A DNA stretch of 64,000 bases from Pseudomonas poae (GTDB taxonomy: Bacteria > Pseudomonadota > Gammaproteobacteria > Pseudomonadales > Pseudomonadaceae): positions 1,555,001 to 1,619,000 of the forward strand of contig CP110972.1 of the NCBI GenBank assembly GCA_028869255.1, written 5' to 3'. A model generated the notes under the pieces. The model saw only the letters and a program-made list of their open reading frames with translations, was not told the origin of the DNA and did no database searches. Both the position numbers and the translations under genes were made by a program. Shown in pieces: positions 17,792 to 27,617 of the stretch. Numbering within the stretch: the stretch's first letter is position 1; each line of letters begins with the position of its first letter.

Positions 17792-19140
<1,349 letters not shown>

Positions 19141-19222
19141 TATTTATCTGTGTTTCGTTGCGCTCAAGACCATTTGCGGATAAAAAAACTGCATAAACAT
19201 AATAAACAGGTGATTTTGTCTC

Positions 19223-19711
19223 ATGCGCAAACTGGACCGTACCGATATCGGCATTCTCAACGCTCTGCAGGAGAATGCCCGCATCACCAACGCCGACCTG
19301 GCCCGCTCGGTCAACCTGTCGCCCACGCCGTGTTTCAACCGGGTGAAGGCAATGGAAGAATTGGGCCTGATTCGCGACCAGGTCACGCTGCTCGACGCCG
19401 ATTTGCTGGGGCTGCATGTGAATGTGTTCATTCATGTGAGCCTGGAAAAGCAGAACGAGCTGGCGCTACAGCAGTTTGAAGGGGCAATTTCGGACCGGCC
19501 CGAGGTGATGGAGTGTTACCTGATGGCCGGCGACCCGGACTACCTGATCCGCGTGCTGGTGCCGACGATCCAGTCGCTGGAGCGCTTCATGATGGACTTT
19601 TTGACCAAGGTGCCGGGGGTGGCCAACATCCGCTCGAGTTTTGCGCTCAAGCAGGTGCGCTACAAGACCGCGCTGCCGCTGCCGGCCAATGGCATCAGCC
19701 TGGGTGCCTGA
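19223..19711 (+). CDS. bkdR: BkdR, Lrp-family activator of the bkd operon
   Basis: 162-residue Lrp/AsnC protein: helix-turn-helix in [42 protein letters not shown] overall, then a RAM domain ([14 protein letters not shown] and [18 protein letters not shown]). Known BkdR binds branched-chain amino acids and activates bkdA1 transcription. Its divergent position next to bkdA1 gives the name. The start ATG is preceded by AACAGGTGATTTTGTCTC, with AGGTGA as ribosome site. Confidence 0.93.
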   Translation: MRKLDRTDIGILNALQENARITNADLARSVNLSPTPCFNRVKAMEELGLIRDQVTLLDADLLGLHVNVFIHVSLEKQNELALQQFEGAISDRPEVMECYLMAGDPDYLIRVLVPTIQSLERFMMDFLTKVPGVANIRSSFALKQVRYKTALPLPANGISLGA

Positions 19712-19734
19712 TTTCGGCCGCCACGCCTTACAAA

Positions 19735-19824
19735 TGTGGGAGCGGGCTTGCTCGCGAATACGGTGTATCAGCCAGCTAATTCAGTGCCTGGCACACTGTA
19801 TTCGCGAGCAAGCCCGCTCCCACA
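19735..19824. repeat. REPIN (subtype GGAGCGGGCTTGCTCGCGAA)
   Basis: Inverted pair in the short space between the convergent 3' ends of bkdR and the persulfide dioxygenase gene. Confidence 0.92.
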
Positions 19825-19839
19825 TTGGGTTATGTATTT

Positions 19840-20703
19840 TCAAAGTTGGTTAAGCGGGATCTTCAGGTAAGTCACCCCATTGCCCTCCGCCGGCGGCATA
19901 TTCCCCGCCCGCACATTCACCTGGATCGCCGGCAGCAGCAGTGTCGGCATCCCCAGCCCGGCATCGCGTTTCGTGCGCATCTGCACAAACGCCGCCTCAT
20001 CCACCCCATCATGCACATGGATATTCCCCGCGCGCTGTTGCGCAACAGTGGTCAGGCACTTGGCCTCACGGCCCTCTGGCGGATAGTCATGGCACACGTA
20101 CAGCCGGGTTTCAGTCGGGAAGGCCAGCAACTTGCGCATCGACGCATACAACTGCCGCGCATCGCCGCCAGGGAAATCGCAGCGCGCCGTGCCCACGTCG
20201 GGCATGAAGAGGGTGTCGCCCACCAGGATCAACCGGCCATCGATCAGGTAGGCCATGTCCGCCGGTGTGTGCCCAGGCACGTGCAGGGCCTGGGCTTGCA
20301 GGTTGCCGATATGGAAGATTTCATCCGGCGCAAACAAATGATCGAACTGCGAGCCATCCACGCGAAATTCCGGCTCCAGGTTGAACAGGTGCTTGAACAC
20401 ATCCTGCACCTTGCTGATCGACTGGCCGATAGCGATCTTGCCGCCGAGCGTGCGCCGCAGGTACGGCGCGGCGGACAGATGGTCGGCGTGGGCGTGGGTT
20501 TCCAGCAGCCATTGCACCTGCAGGCGGTGCTCCTGCACAAACGCGATGACTTTGTCGGCCTGGGCCGTATCGGTGCGCCCCGAGGCCGGGTCGTAGTTGA
20601 GCACCGAATCGACAATGGCGCAGGGGCCGCCGTCCGCTTCATAGACGACGTAGGTGTAGGTCGACGATGCCTCGTCCAGAAAGTCTTGAATCAACGCTGG
20701 CAT
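19840..20703 (-). CDS. Persulfide dioxygenase-like metallo-beta-lactamase-fold hydrolase (ETHE1/Blh type)
   Basis: 287-residue MBL-fold protein. The metal motif H70-x-H72-x-D74-H75 (LETHAHADHLSAAPYL) is followed by HVPGHTPADMAYLIDG and GDTLFMPDVGTARCDFPGGDARQLY, which is typical of ETHE1/SdoA persulfide dioxygenases and the Blh protein beside bigR. Such enzymes oxidise glutathione persulfide to sulfite using one iron. It is divergent from the ArsR-type sensor and the sulfide:quinone oxidoreductase, which supports this role over glyoxalase II. Confidence 0.87.
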   Translation of the reverse strand: MPALIQDFLDEASSTYTYVVYEADGGPCAIVDSVLNYDPASGRTDTAQADKVIAFVQEHRLQVQWLLETHAHADHLSAAPYLRRTLGGKIAIGQSISKVQDVFKHLFNLEPEFRVDGSQFDHLFAPDEIFHIGNLQAQALHVPGHTPADMAYLIDGRLILVGDTLFMPDVGTARCDFPGGDARQLYASMRKLLAFPTETRLYVCHDYPPEGREAKCLTTVAQQRAGNIHVHDGVDEAAFVQMRTKRDAGLGMPTLLLPAIQVNVRAGNMPPAEGNGVTYLKIPLNQL

Positions 20704-20759
20704 GGCGGCGGTTCCTGCTGTGGAAAAGAAAGCTGAGGAAAAAAGTAGTTACAATCAGT

Positions 20760-20775
20760 TTATGTTTACACATAA
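20760..20775. promoter_or_regulatory. Candidate BigR/SqrR operator
   Basis: Perfect inverted repeat TTATGT-TTAC-ACATAA in the 109-base divergent region between the persulfide dioxygenase gene and its regulator. It is AT-rich in a GC-rich neighbourhood and the only clear palindrome there. Confidence 0.6.
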
Positions 20776-20812
20776 TGTTTTGAGCTTAAGTGAGATAAAG
20801 GACCCGAGGCAA

Positions 20813-21148
20813 ATGGAATCTACTCTGAGTGAGGGCGAAGTCGCCCAGTTGCGCGCATCGGCGTCCAAGGCTTGCTCCTTGCTCAAGGCGCTGGCGAATG
20901 AGGACCGCTTGTTGATTCTCTGCCAGCTCACCCAGGGCGAGCGCAACGTCGGCGAGTTGGAAACCATGACCGGCGTGCGTCAGCCCACGCTGTCTCAACA
21001 GTTGGGCATCCTGCGTGACGAAGGGTTGGTTGCCACCCGTCGGGAAGGTAAATACATCTTCTACGGGCTGGCCAGCCATGAAGTGATTCAAGTGATGAAG
21101 ACCTTGTCCGGGCTGTACTGCGGCGCGGTCATAAAAAGCTGGGCGTGA
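20813..21148 (+). CDS. BigR/SqrR-type persulfide-sensing ArsR repressor
   Basis: 111-residue winged-helix ArsR/SmtB protein. The recognition helix is VRQPTLSQQLGILRDEGLV and the wing is RREGKYIFYGL. Counting from ATG 20813, C37 and C103 are 66 residues apart, the spacing of the redox pair C41/C107 of SqrR and C42/C108 of BigR; C21 is extra. These proteins form a tetrasulfide bridge with persulfide and release DNA. The chosen start follows GAGG; the in-frame ATG at 20762 lies inside the operator and is unlikely. Targets are expected to be this gene, the SQR operon and the divergent dioxygenase. Confidence 0.85.
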   Translation: MESTLSEGEVAQLRASASKACSLLKALANEDRLLILCQLTQGERNVGELETMTGVRQPTLSQQLGILRDEGLVATRREGKYIFYGLASHEVIQVMKTLSGLYCGAVIKSWA

Positions 21149-21198
21149 CGCCATCCGGCAGCGACCCTTGTGTGCAGCTATAAGAAAGGCAATCGACC

Positions 21199-22443
21199 AT
21201 GAATGACCAACACTGGGGCCCAACCATCAGTGGCGATATCGTAGTCATCGGCGGCGGTTCGGCCGGTATCGGCTTGCTGGTCAGCCTGCTCAAGCGTGAC
21301 CCGCACCTGAACATCATCCTGATCGAACCGAGTGAACACCACTGTTACCAGCCGGCCTGGACCCTGGTCGGTGGCGGCGCCTATGACCTGCAAAAGACTC
21401 GACGCCCGCTGGCCGACGTGCTGCCCAACGGCGTCACCTGGGTGCAGGCTGCCGTCACTGAACTGCTACCCGACGAGCGAACCCTGGTGCTCGACAGCGG
21501 CCAGCGTGTCAGCTGGATCAACCTGATCGTCTGCCCCGGCCTGCGCCTGGCCTGGGAAAAAATCGAAGGCTTGGAAGCAACCCTGGGCCACAACGGCGTC
21601 ACCTCCAATTACAGCTACCAGTACGCCGCCTACACCTGGCAGCTGGTGCAGCAGCTCAAGGGCGGCAAGGCGATCTTTACCCAGCCGGCCATGCCGATCA
21701 AATGCGCGGGCGCGCCGCAAAAGGCCATGTACCTGTCTTGCGACCACTGGCTCAAGCAGGGCGACCTTAAACACATCGACGTCGAATTCAACCTGGCCGG
21801 CGCGGCGCTGTTCGGCGTGGCGACCTTTGTGCCGCCGCTGATGAAATACGTCGAAAAATATAACGCCCGCCTGGCCTTCAATGCCAACCTGGTAAAAGTC
21901 GATGGCCCGGCCCACAAAGCCTGGTTTGAGGTGAAGGACGCCGAGGGCAACGTGACGGTCGAAGAGAAAACCTTCGACCTGCTGCACGTCGTCCCACCGC
22001 AAGTGGCCCCGGATTTCATCCGCCAAAGCCTCTTGGCCGACGCCGCCGGCTGGTGCGAAGTGCACCCCAACAGCCTGCAACACCTGCGTTACCCGCACAT
22101 CTTCGGCCTGGGCGATGTGTGCGGCACCACCAACGCCAAGACCGCCGCCGCCGTGCGCAAGCAAATTGTGGTGGTCGCCGAAAACCTGCTGGCCTTGCGC
22201 AAACAGGCGCCGCTGCCGCTCAAATACGACGGCTACGGCTCCTGCCCGCTGACGGTGGAGAAGGGCAAGGTGGTGCTGGCCGAGTTCGGGTATGGCGGCA
22301 AGCTGCTGCCGACGTTCCCCCTCGACCCGACCCGGGCGCGACGCTCGATGTGGTTCCTCAAGGCCACGCTGCTGCCGTGGTTTTACTGGAACGGCATGCT
22401 CAAGGGCCGTGAATGGCTGACCCGCCTGAGCAAGGTGGACTGA
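21199..22443 (+). CDS. sqr: Sulfide:quinone oxidoreductase
   Basis: 414-residue membrane-associated flavoprotein that oxidises sulfide to persulfide and passes electrons to quinone. N-terminal FAD motif DIVVIGGGSAGIGLLVSLLK is followed by HHCYQPAWTLVGGG, the conserved cysteine in MPIKCAGAPQKAMYL and the second FAD contact FGLGDVCGTTNAKTAAAVRKQ. It resembles the type II SQR group. It lies 50 bases after the regulator gene and its stop abuts the exporter start (TGA ATG), so the three form an operon. Confidence 0.9.
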   Translation: MNDQHWGPTISGDIVVIGGGSAGIGLLVSLLKRDPHLNIILIEPSEHHCYQPAWTLVGGGAYDLQKTRRPLADVLPNGVTWVQAAVTELLPDERTLVLDSGQRVSWINLIVCPGLRLAWEKIEGLEATLGHNGVTSNYSYQYAAYTWQLVQQLKGGKAIFTQPAMPIKCAGAPQKAMYLSCDHWLKQGDLKHIDVEFNLAGAALFGVATFVPPLMKYVEKYNARLAFNANLVKVDGPAHKAWFEVKDAEGNVTVEEKTFDLLHVVPPQVAPDFIRQSLLADAAGWCEVHPNSLQHLRYPHIFGLGDVCGTTNAKTAAAVRKQIVVVAENLLALRKQAPLPLKYDGYGSCPLTVEKGKVVLAEFGYGGKLLPTFPLDPTRARRSMWFLKATLLPWFYWNGMLKGREWLTRLSKVD

Positions 22444-23250
22444 ATGCTGCTGGCAAGTATTCTGGGCCTGTTGATGGGCCTGGTCATGGGGTTGACCGGC
22501 GCCGGCGGCGGCATCCTCGGGGTGCCCGCGCTGGTGCTGGGGTTGGGCTTGAGCATGACCCAGGCCGCGCCGGTGTCGTTGCTGGCCGTGGGCGCGGCGG
22601 CGGCCGTCGGTGCGATTGATGGTTTGCGCCATGGCCTGGTGCGCTATCGCGCCGCATTGCTGATCGCCTTGCTGGGCGCGCTGTTTTCGCCGTTGGGGGT
22701 GTTCCTCGCCCACCAGATGCCGGAGCCGGTGCTGATGGGCCTGTTCAGTGGGTTGATGGTGCTGGTGGCCTGGCGCATGTTGCAGCGTGAAAAACTCGAG
22801 GCCGGGCCCAGTGACCACGGCGCTGCCTCCTGGGGCCAGAAGAACTGCATGCTCAACCAGCAGACCGGGCGCCTGGCCTGGACCGCCAAGTGCAGCGCCA
22901 CCCTCGCGGCACTCGGCGCTGTGACGGGGGCGGTCTCGGGCTTGCTCGGTGTCGGCGGTGGCTTCCTGATCGTACCGGCGTTCAAGCAACTCACTGACGT
23001 GCAGATGCGCGGCATCGTCGCCACCTCATTGATGGTGATCAGCCTGATTTCGCTGATCGGCGTGGTCGGAGCGTTCCATGCAGGTGTCAGCATCGAGCCC
23101 ATGGGTTGGGTGTTTATCGGCGCGAGCATCGTCGGCATGCTGGTCGGTCGGCGCCTGTGCTCGGTGATTCCCGCCCGCCACTTGCAGCTGGGTTTCGCCA
23201 GCCTGTGTGTAGTGGTGGCAGTCGGTATGTTGGTCAAGGCGTTCATCTGA
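22444..23250 (+). CDS. TauE/SafE-family sulfite (anion) exporter
   Basis: 268-residue membrane protein with two homologous halves of about four helices each. The repeated glycine motifs are GLTGAGGGILGVPALVLGLG (about 16-35) and SGLLGVGGGFLIVPAF (about 160-175), the hallmark of TauE/SafE. ATG immediately follows the SQR stop. In sulfide clusters it is thought to export sulfite produced by the persulfide dioxygenase, which is inference from context. Confidence 0.87.
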   Translation: MLLASILGLLMGLVMGLTGAGGGILGVPALVLGLGLSMTQAAPVSLLAVGAAAAVGAIDGLRHGLVRYRAALLIALLGALFSPLGVFLAHQMPEPVLMGLFSGLMVLVAWRMLQREKLEAGPSDHGAASWGQKNCMLNQQTGRLAWTAKCSATLAALGAVTGAVSGLLGVGGGFLIVPAFKQLTDVQMRGIVATSLMVISLISLIGVVGAFHAGVSIEPMGWVFIGASIVGMLVGRRLCSVIPARHLQLGFASLCVVVAVGMLVKAFI

Positions 23251-23349
23251 CACGTAGGGGGCCGTGTTAAGGCCTTGATACGGGTCAACACCGCCTGCGG
23301 CATTTTGCGCCATGCTCCCGGCCTGAATCGAAGGCCGTCGGAGCACACC

Positions 23350-24822
23350 ATGAACGCAACACCCCCTGCATCATTCAAGTTGCCCCTGGGGCTGGTGGTC
23401 GCCGTACTGGTGATGGTCGGCGTGCTGCTGTTGCCGCTGCCGGCGGATTTGCCGGTGGCCGGGCACCGGATGCTGGCGATCCTCGCGTTTGCCGTGGTGG
23501 TGTGGATCAGCGAGGCGGTGTCCTATGAAGCCAGCGCGATCATGATCACCTCGCTGATGGCGTTTTTGCTCGGCACCGCGCCGGCGTTGCAAGACCCCGC
23601 GCACCTGATCGGCTCCAGCCCGGCAATCAGCATGGCCCTCACCGGGTTTTCCAACCCGGCCCTGGCGCTGGTGGCGGGCGCGTTGTTTATCGCCGCCGCC
23701 ATGACCCACACCGGGCTGGACCGGCGCATCGCCCTGGTGACCCTCAGCCGCATCGGCACCAGCACCCGGCGTATTCTGCTGGGCGCCATCGCCGTGACGA
23801 TCCTCCTCAGCCTCGTCGTGCCCAGCGCCACGGCGCGCAGTGCCTGTGTGGTGCCGATCATGATGGGCGTGATCGCCGCATTTGGCGTGGACAAACGCTC
23901 CAATATCGCCGCCGGGATCATGATCGTGGTGGCCCAGGGCACCAGCATCTGGAACGTCGGCATCCAGACCGCCGCCGCGCAGAACCTGCTGACCGTCGGT
24001 TTTATGGACAAGATGCTCGGCCAGCGCGTGTCGTGGCTCGACTGGCTGATCGCCGGCGCGCCGTGGGCGCTGATCATGTCGGCGGTGCTGCTGTTTCTGG
24101 TGCTCAAGCTGTTGCCGCCGGAAAGTGACAGCATCCCCGGTGGCAAGGAGGCGGTGGCGCAGTCGCTGGTGGATATCGGCCCGATGACCGGGCCGCAGAA
24201 GCGCTTGCTGAGTGTGTCGGTGTTGCTGCTGTTGGCCTGGGCCACGGAAGGGCGCCTGCACAGTTTCGACACCACCTCGACTACCTATGCCGGCTTGGTC
24301 TTCCTGCTGTTACCGGGTATCGGCGTGATGACCTGGAAGGATGTGCAGTCGCGGATTCCGTGGGGCACGGTGATTGTGTTCGGGGTCGGCATCAGCCTCG
24401 GCACGGCGCTGCTGACCACCCAGGCGGGGCAGTGGCTGGGCTCGCAGGTGGTGGCGCACACCGGGTTGGACCAGGTCGGGCCGCTGGGGGTGTTTGCGAT
24501 CCTGGGGGCGTTTTTGATTGTGATCCACTTGGGCTTTGCCAGCGCCACGGCGTTGACCTCGGCGTTGCTGCCGATTTTGATTGCGGTGTTGCAGACCTTG
24601 CCGGGGGAGTTCAGTCGGCTGGGGATGACCATGCTGCTGGGGTTTGTGATGAGCTACGGGTTTATCCTGCCGATCAATGCGCCGCAGAACATGGTGTGCC
24701 TGGGGACCGGCACGTTTACGGCGCGCCAGTTTGCCAAGGTGGGGGTTCTGGTGACGTTGATCGGTTATGGGTTGATGTTGGTGTTCGCCGCGACCTATTG
24801 GAGCTGGCTGGGCTGGATCTGA
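23350..24822 (+). CDS. DASS/SLC13-family anion permease
   Basis: 490-residue inner-membrane transporter of the divalent anion:sodium symporter family. It has about a dozen hydrophobic segments, the VVPSATARSACVVPIM block and GFVMSYGFILPINAPQNMVC near the C-terminus, both family signatures (SNT/NPT-like substrate motifs). I take ATG 23350, which has CGGAG upstream. It lies 99 bases after the TauE gene and on the same strand. Dicarboxylates or sulfate are the possible substrates; the sulfur cluster favours sulfate but does not prove it. Confidence 0.82.
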   Translation: MNATPPASFKLPLGLVVAVLVMVGVLLLPLPADLPVAGHRMLAILAFAVVVWISEAVSYEASAIMITSLMAFLLGTAPALQDPAHLIGSSPAISMALTGFSNPALALVAGALFIAAAMTHTGLDRRIALVTLSRIGTSTRRILLGAIAVTILLSLVVPSATARSACVVPIMMGVIAAFGVDKRSNIAAGIMIVVAQGTSIWNVGIQTAAAQNLLTVGFMDKMLGQRVSWLDWLIAGAPWALIMSAVLLFLVLKLLPPESDSIPGGKEAVAQSLVDIGPMTGPQKRLLSVSVLLLLAWATEGRLHSFDTTSTTYAGLVFLLLPGIGVMTWKDVQSRIPWGTVIVFGVGISLGTALLTTQAGQWLGSQVVAHTGLDQVGPLGVFAILGAFLIVIHLGFASATALTSALLPILIAVLQTLPGEFSRLGMTMLLGFVMSYGFILPINAPQNMVCLGTGTFTARQFAKVGVLVTLIGYGLMLVFAATYWSWLGWI

Positions 24823-24857
24823 GGTAGGATTTGGTTTTCAGGGCGAGCGAGGTTCAA

Positions 24858-24883
24858 TGTGGGAGGGGGCTTGCCCCCGATGA
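24858..24883 (+). repeat. Single REP (subtype GGAGGGGGCTTGCCCCCGAT)
   Basis: One arm TGTGGGAGGGGGCTTGCCCC only. It replaces the 3' part of the dehydrogenase remnant that reads into it from the right. Confidence 0.75.
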
Positions 24884-24889
24884 CGGTCT

Positions 24890-25186
24890 TGCGGTGTACA
24901 TATCCATTACCGGGCCGAGGCTGTTCAATACGACGTCGTAGTCGCGCAACACGGTTTCGAAGTTGTGCTGTTTGTAGTCGATGACCACGTCTGCACCCAA
25001 CGCCTTGACCCACTCCACGTTGCCGGTGCTGGTGGTCGTGGCAACGAAAGCGCCCAGGTGTTGTGCAAGCTGGATGGCAACGCTGCCGACACCACCGGAG
25101 CCCGCGTGGATAAACACCTTTTACCCCTTCTTCAACCGGGCGGTTTCAACCAGCAGCTGCCAGTGTGTTTTTATGATGTAGATCAT
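24890..25186 (-). pseudogene. Remnant of a zinc-type alcohol dehydrogenase/quinone oxidoreductase
   Basis: Only the central Rossmann part of an NADP-dependent oxidoreductase survives: WQLLVETARLKKG, an in-frame TAA, then KVFIHAGSGGVGSVAIQLAQ, ADVVIDYKQHNF and DVVLNSLG. The N-terminal GroES-like domain and the C-terminal third are missing, and the 3' end runs into a REP. The stop replaces the Gln usually found in GQKVFIHAG. Unlike the single-base breaks elsewhere this is true decay. It was probably the divergent target of the TetR gene to the right. Confidence 0.8.
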
Positions 25187-25218
25187 AATCAAACGTGGCA
25201 GCCGTTTTGATTGTGGTC
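25181..25218. promoter_or_regulatory. Candidate TetR operator
   Basis: Imperfect inverted repeat: left GATCATAATCAAACG, right (reverse complement) GACCACAATCAAAACG, with a six-base centre. It lies 49 bases before the TetR start and over the 5' end of the dehydrogenase remnant. Confidence 0.5.
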
Positions 25219-25266
25219 GACATCAGAGTATAGTCAGGCCATTGTTCAGGAGGCGCAGGGCGCGAA

Positions 25267-25854
25267 ATGAAGATCACCAAGACCCAATCACTCGCCAACC
25301 GAGCCCATATCGTGGAGACGGCGTCAGAGCTGTTTCGTGAGCGTGGTTACGATGGCGTGGGTGTGGCGGAGCTTATGGCTACGGCTGGTTTTACCCAGGG
25401 CGGCTTTTACAAGCACTTCGGTTCCAAGGCGGATTTGATGGCGGAAGCCGCTGAAAACAGCCTTTCAAAATCCCTGTCGGGTGTTTTCAATCTCGACATC
25501 CCGGGGTTTGTAGACCTATACGTGTCGAGGGATCACCGAGACGGCAGGGGAGCGGGTTGTACCCTGGCAGCCCTGTGTGGGGACGCCGCCCGTCAGTCAG
25601 ATGATTTGAAAGCGACCTTTGCCAGTGGCGTTGAAAACACGCTTGCAGCCCTTCAAGAAAAGTACGCAGCAGGTCTGGAGAGCACGACGCAAGAGGCACG
25701 CGCAAAAATGATCGACCTGTTGGCCCATGCGATCGGTGCGGTCATGCTGTCACGGGCGTGTCCGGATGACTCCCCGCTGGCGGACGAAATACTGCAAACG
25801 TGCCGTGCGCAAATAATGGCAGCACTGCCACCGAGTAAAGACAGCAGCCGGTGA
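25267..25854 (+). CDS. TetR/AcrR-family transcriptional regulator
   Basis: 195-residue repressor. The N-terminal DNA-binding domain reads NRAHIVETASELFRERGYDG and then VAELMATAGFTQGGFYKHFGSK. The C-terminal domain resembles that of regulators paired with dehydrogenase or reductase genes. It is preceded by AGGAGG. Its probable original partner is the truncated dehydrogenase on the other strand, so it may now have no local target; it could instead affect the efflux pair 116 bases downstream. Confidence 0.88.
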   Translation: MKITKTQSLANRAHIVETASELFRERGYDGVGVAELMATAGFTQGGFYKHFGSKADLMAEAAENSLSKSLSGVFNLDIPGFVDLYVSRDHRDGRGAGCTLAALCGDAARQSDDLKATFASGVENTLAALQEKYAAGLESTTQEARAKMIDLLAHAIGAVMLSRACPDDSPLADEILQTCRAQIMAALPPSKDSSR

Positions 25855-25970
25855 GTGGCTGGGTGGGCGCAAGCGGACACGCGCAGGATGGCAAGATGAA
25901 CTCTGCTCAGGTTTACTGTCTCTGAGTATTGGTTTTACCGACGCACCCGTCGGGTCATCTAGGTCATCGA

Positions 25971-27617
25971 ATGAACAAATACACCCCCCACACCTGGGAA
26001 CCCCACGAGCGCCCGAGCCTGCCCGGTTCGCCGTCGACGCCGTTGCACCCGACGCACAAGCGTTGGTTGTTCGCGCTGGTCGGTGTACTCGTGGCCATCA
26101 CCGGCGGCCTGGGCAACGCGCTGGTGATCGCCAACCTGCAATACCTGCAAGGCGCACTGGGTGCGACTACCGCCGAAATGGCCTGGCTGCCCGCCGCCTA
26201 TGTGATGACCAACGTGTGCATGAACTTGCTGTTGGTAAAGTTTCGCCAGCAGTTCGGCCTGCGGGCGTTTACCGAGGTGTTCCTGGTGCTGTATGCGCTG
26301 GTGACTTTCGCCCACTTGTTCGTCAACGACCTCAATTCGGCCATCGCCGTGCGGGCGGCCCACGGCATGGTGGGGGCCGCGTTGAGTTCGTTGGGTTTGT
26401 ACTACATGATCCAGGCGTTTCCGGCGAAGTGGCGCCTGAAGGCCCTGGTACTCGGGCTGGGCACTGCGCAGTTGGCCTTGCCGCTGGCGCGGTTGTTCTC
26501 CGAAGACTTGCTGCAAATCGCCGAATGGCGCGGCCTGTACCTGTTCGAGCTGGGCATGGCGCTGATCTGCCTGGGCTGCGTATTCCTGCTCAAACTGCCG
26601 CCTGGCGACCGCTTCAAGACCTTTGAAAAACTCGACTTCCTCACCTTCGCCATTCTCGCCACCGGCGTGGCCTTGCTCTGTGCGGTGCTGTCCCTGGGGC
26701 GTATCGATTGGTGGCTGGAGGCGCCGTGGATCGGCGTGGCCTCGGCCTGCTCCCTGGTATTGATCATGGCTGGCCTGGCCATCGAGCATAACCGCGCCAA
26801 CCCGATGCTGATGACCCGCTGGCTGGGCAGTGGCGTGATGATCCGCCTGGCGCTGGCGGTGATCCTGATTCGCATGGTGCTGTCCGAGCAGTCCACCGGC
26901 GCGGTGGGGTTCATGCAGATGCTGAACATGAGCTACCAGCAGATGCACACCCTGTACGTGGTGATGCTGGCTGGCGCGATTGCCGGGCTAGCGGTCAGTG
27001 CGCTGACGATCAACCCGGCGCACTTGCTGATGCCGTTGGTGATTTCCCTGGCGCTGATGGCCACAGGGTCGGTGATGGACAGTTTTTCGAGTAACCTGAC
27101 GCGGCCGCAAAACCTGTATATCAGCCAGTTCCTGCTAGGCTTCGGCGGTACGTTCTTCCTCGGGCCGACCATGGTGCTCGGCACCAAAAACGTGTTGACC
27201 AACCCGCGCAACCTGGTGAGCTTTTCGGTGATGTTCGGGATCTGCCAAAACCTCGGCGGCCTGATTGGCGCGGCGTTGTTGGGGACGTTTCAGATCGTGC
27301 GCGAGAAATATCACTCCAGCATGATCGTGGAGCACCTGACCCTGCTCGACCCGCGTGTGGCCGCACGCGTGCAGAGCGGCGGTTCGGCCTATGGCGGCAT
27401 CGTCGCCGACCCGGAGCTGCGCAACCTGATGGGCATTCGCAGCCTGGCCACGGCGGCCACGCGTGAGGCGAATGTTATGGCTTACAACGATGTCTTCATG
27501 CTGATCGCGATCATCGCGATCCTGACCATGATCTGGATCTTTATCCGCAGTCTGTGGCTGATGAGCACCACCAAAGCAGCAGCCACTCCCGTTCAACCCA
27601 GCGGCGCAACTTCATGA
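25971..27617 (+). CDS. EmrB-like MFS efflux transporter (DHA2 family)
   Basis: 548-residue major facilitator with about 14 membrane segments. The first is in KRWLFALVGVLVAITGGLGNALV. A hydrophilic region near residues 450-500 precedes the last helix. ATG 25971 is used because it follows directly on the upstream spacer and the protein then begins with a short soluble tail rich in proline. Its stop overlaps the next start as ATGA, so pump and adaptor are co-translated, as in EmrAB. Substrate unknown. Confidence 0.87.
   Translation: MNKYTPHTWEPHERPSLPGSPSTPLHPTHKRWLFALVGVLVAITGGLGNALVIANLQYLQGALGATTAEMAWLPAAYVMTNVCMNLLLVKFRQQFGLRAFTEVFLVLYALVTFAHLFVNDLNSAIAVRAAHGMVGAALSSLGLYYMIQAFPAKWRLKALVLGLGTAQLALPLARLFSEDLLQIAEWRGLYLFELGMALICLGCVFLLKLPPGDRFKTFEKLDFLTFAILATGVALLCAVLSLGRIDWWLEAPWIGVASACSLVLIMAGLAIEHNRANPMLMTRWLGSGVMIRLALAVILIRMVLSEQSTGAVGFMQMLNMSYQQMHTLYVVMLAGAIAGLAVSALTINPAHLLMPLVISLALMATGSVMDSFSSNLTRPQNLYISQFLLGFGGTFFLGPTMVLGTKNVLTNPRNLVSFSVMFGICQNLGGLIGAALLGTFQIVREKYHSSMIVEHLTLLDPRVAARVQSGGSAYGGIVADPELRNLMGIRSLATAATREANVMAYNDVFMLIAIIAILTMIWIFIRSLWLMSTTKAAATPVQPSGATS

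Noticed and set aside
20762..20812. ATG 20762 as start of the persulfide sensor
   Set aside because: It lies within the operator palindrome and adds a poorly conserved leader; the ATG at 20813 has a better ribosome site and gives the expected cysteine numbering.
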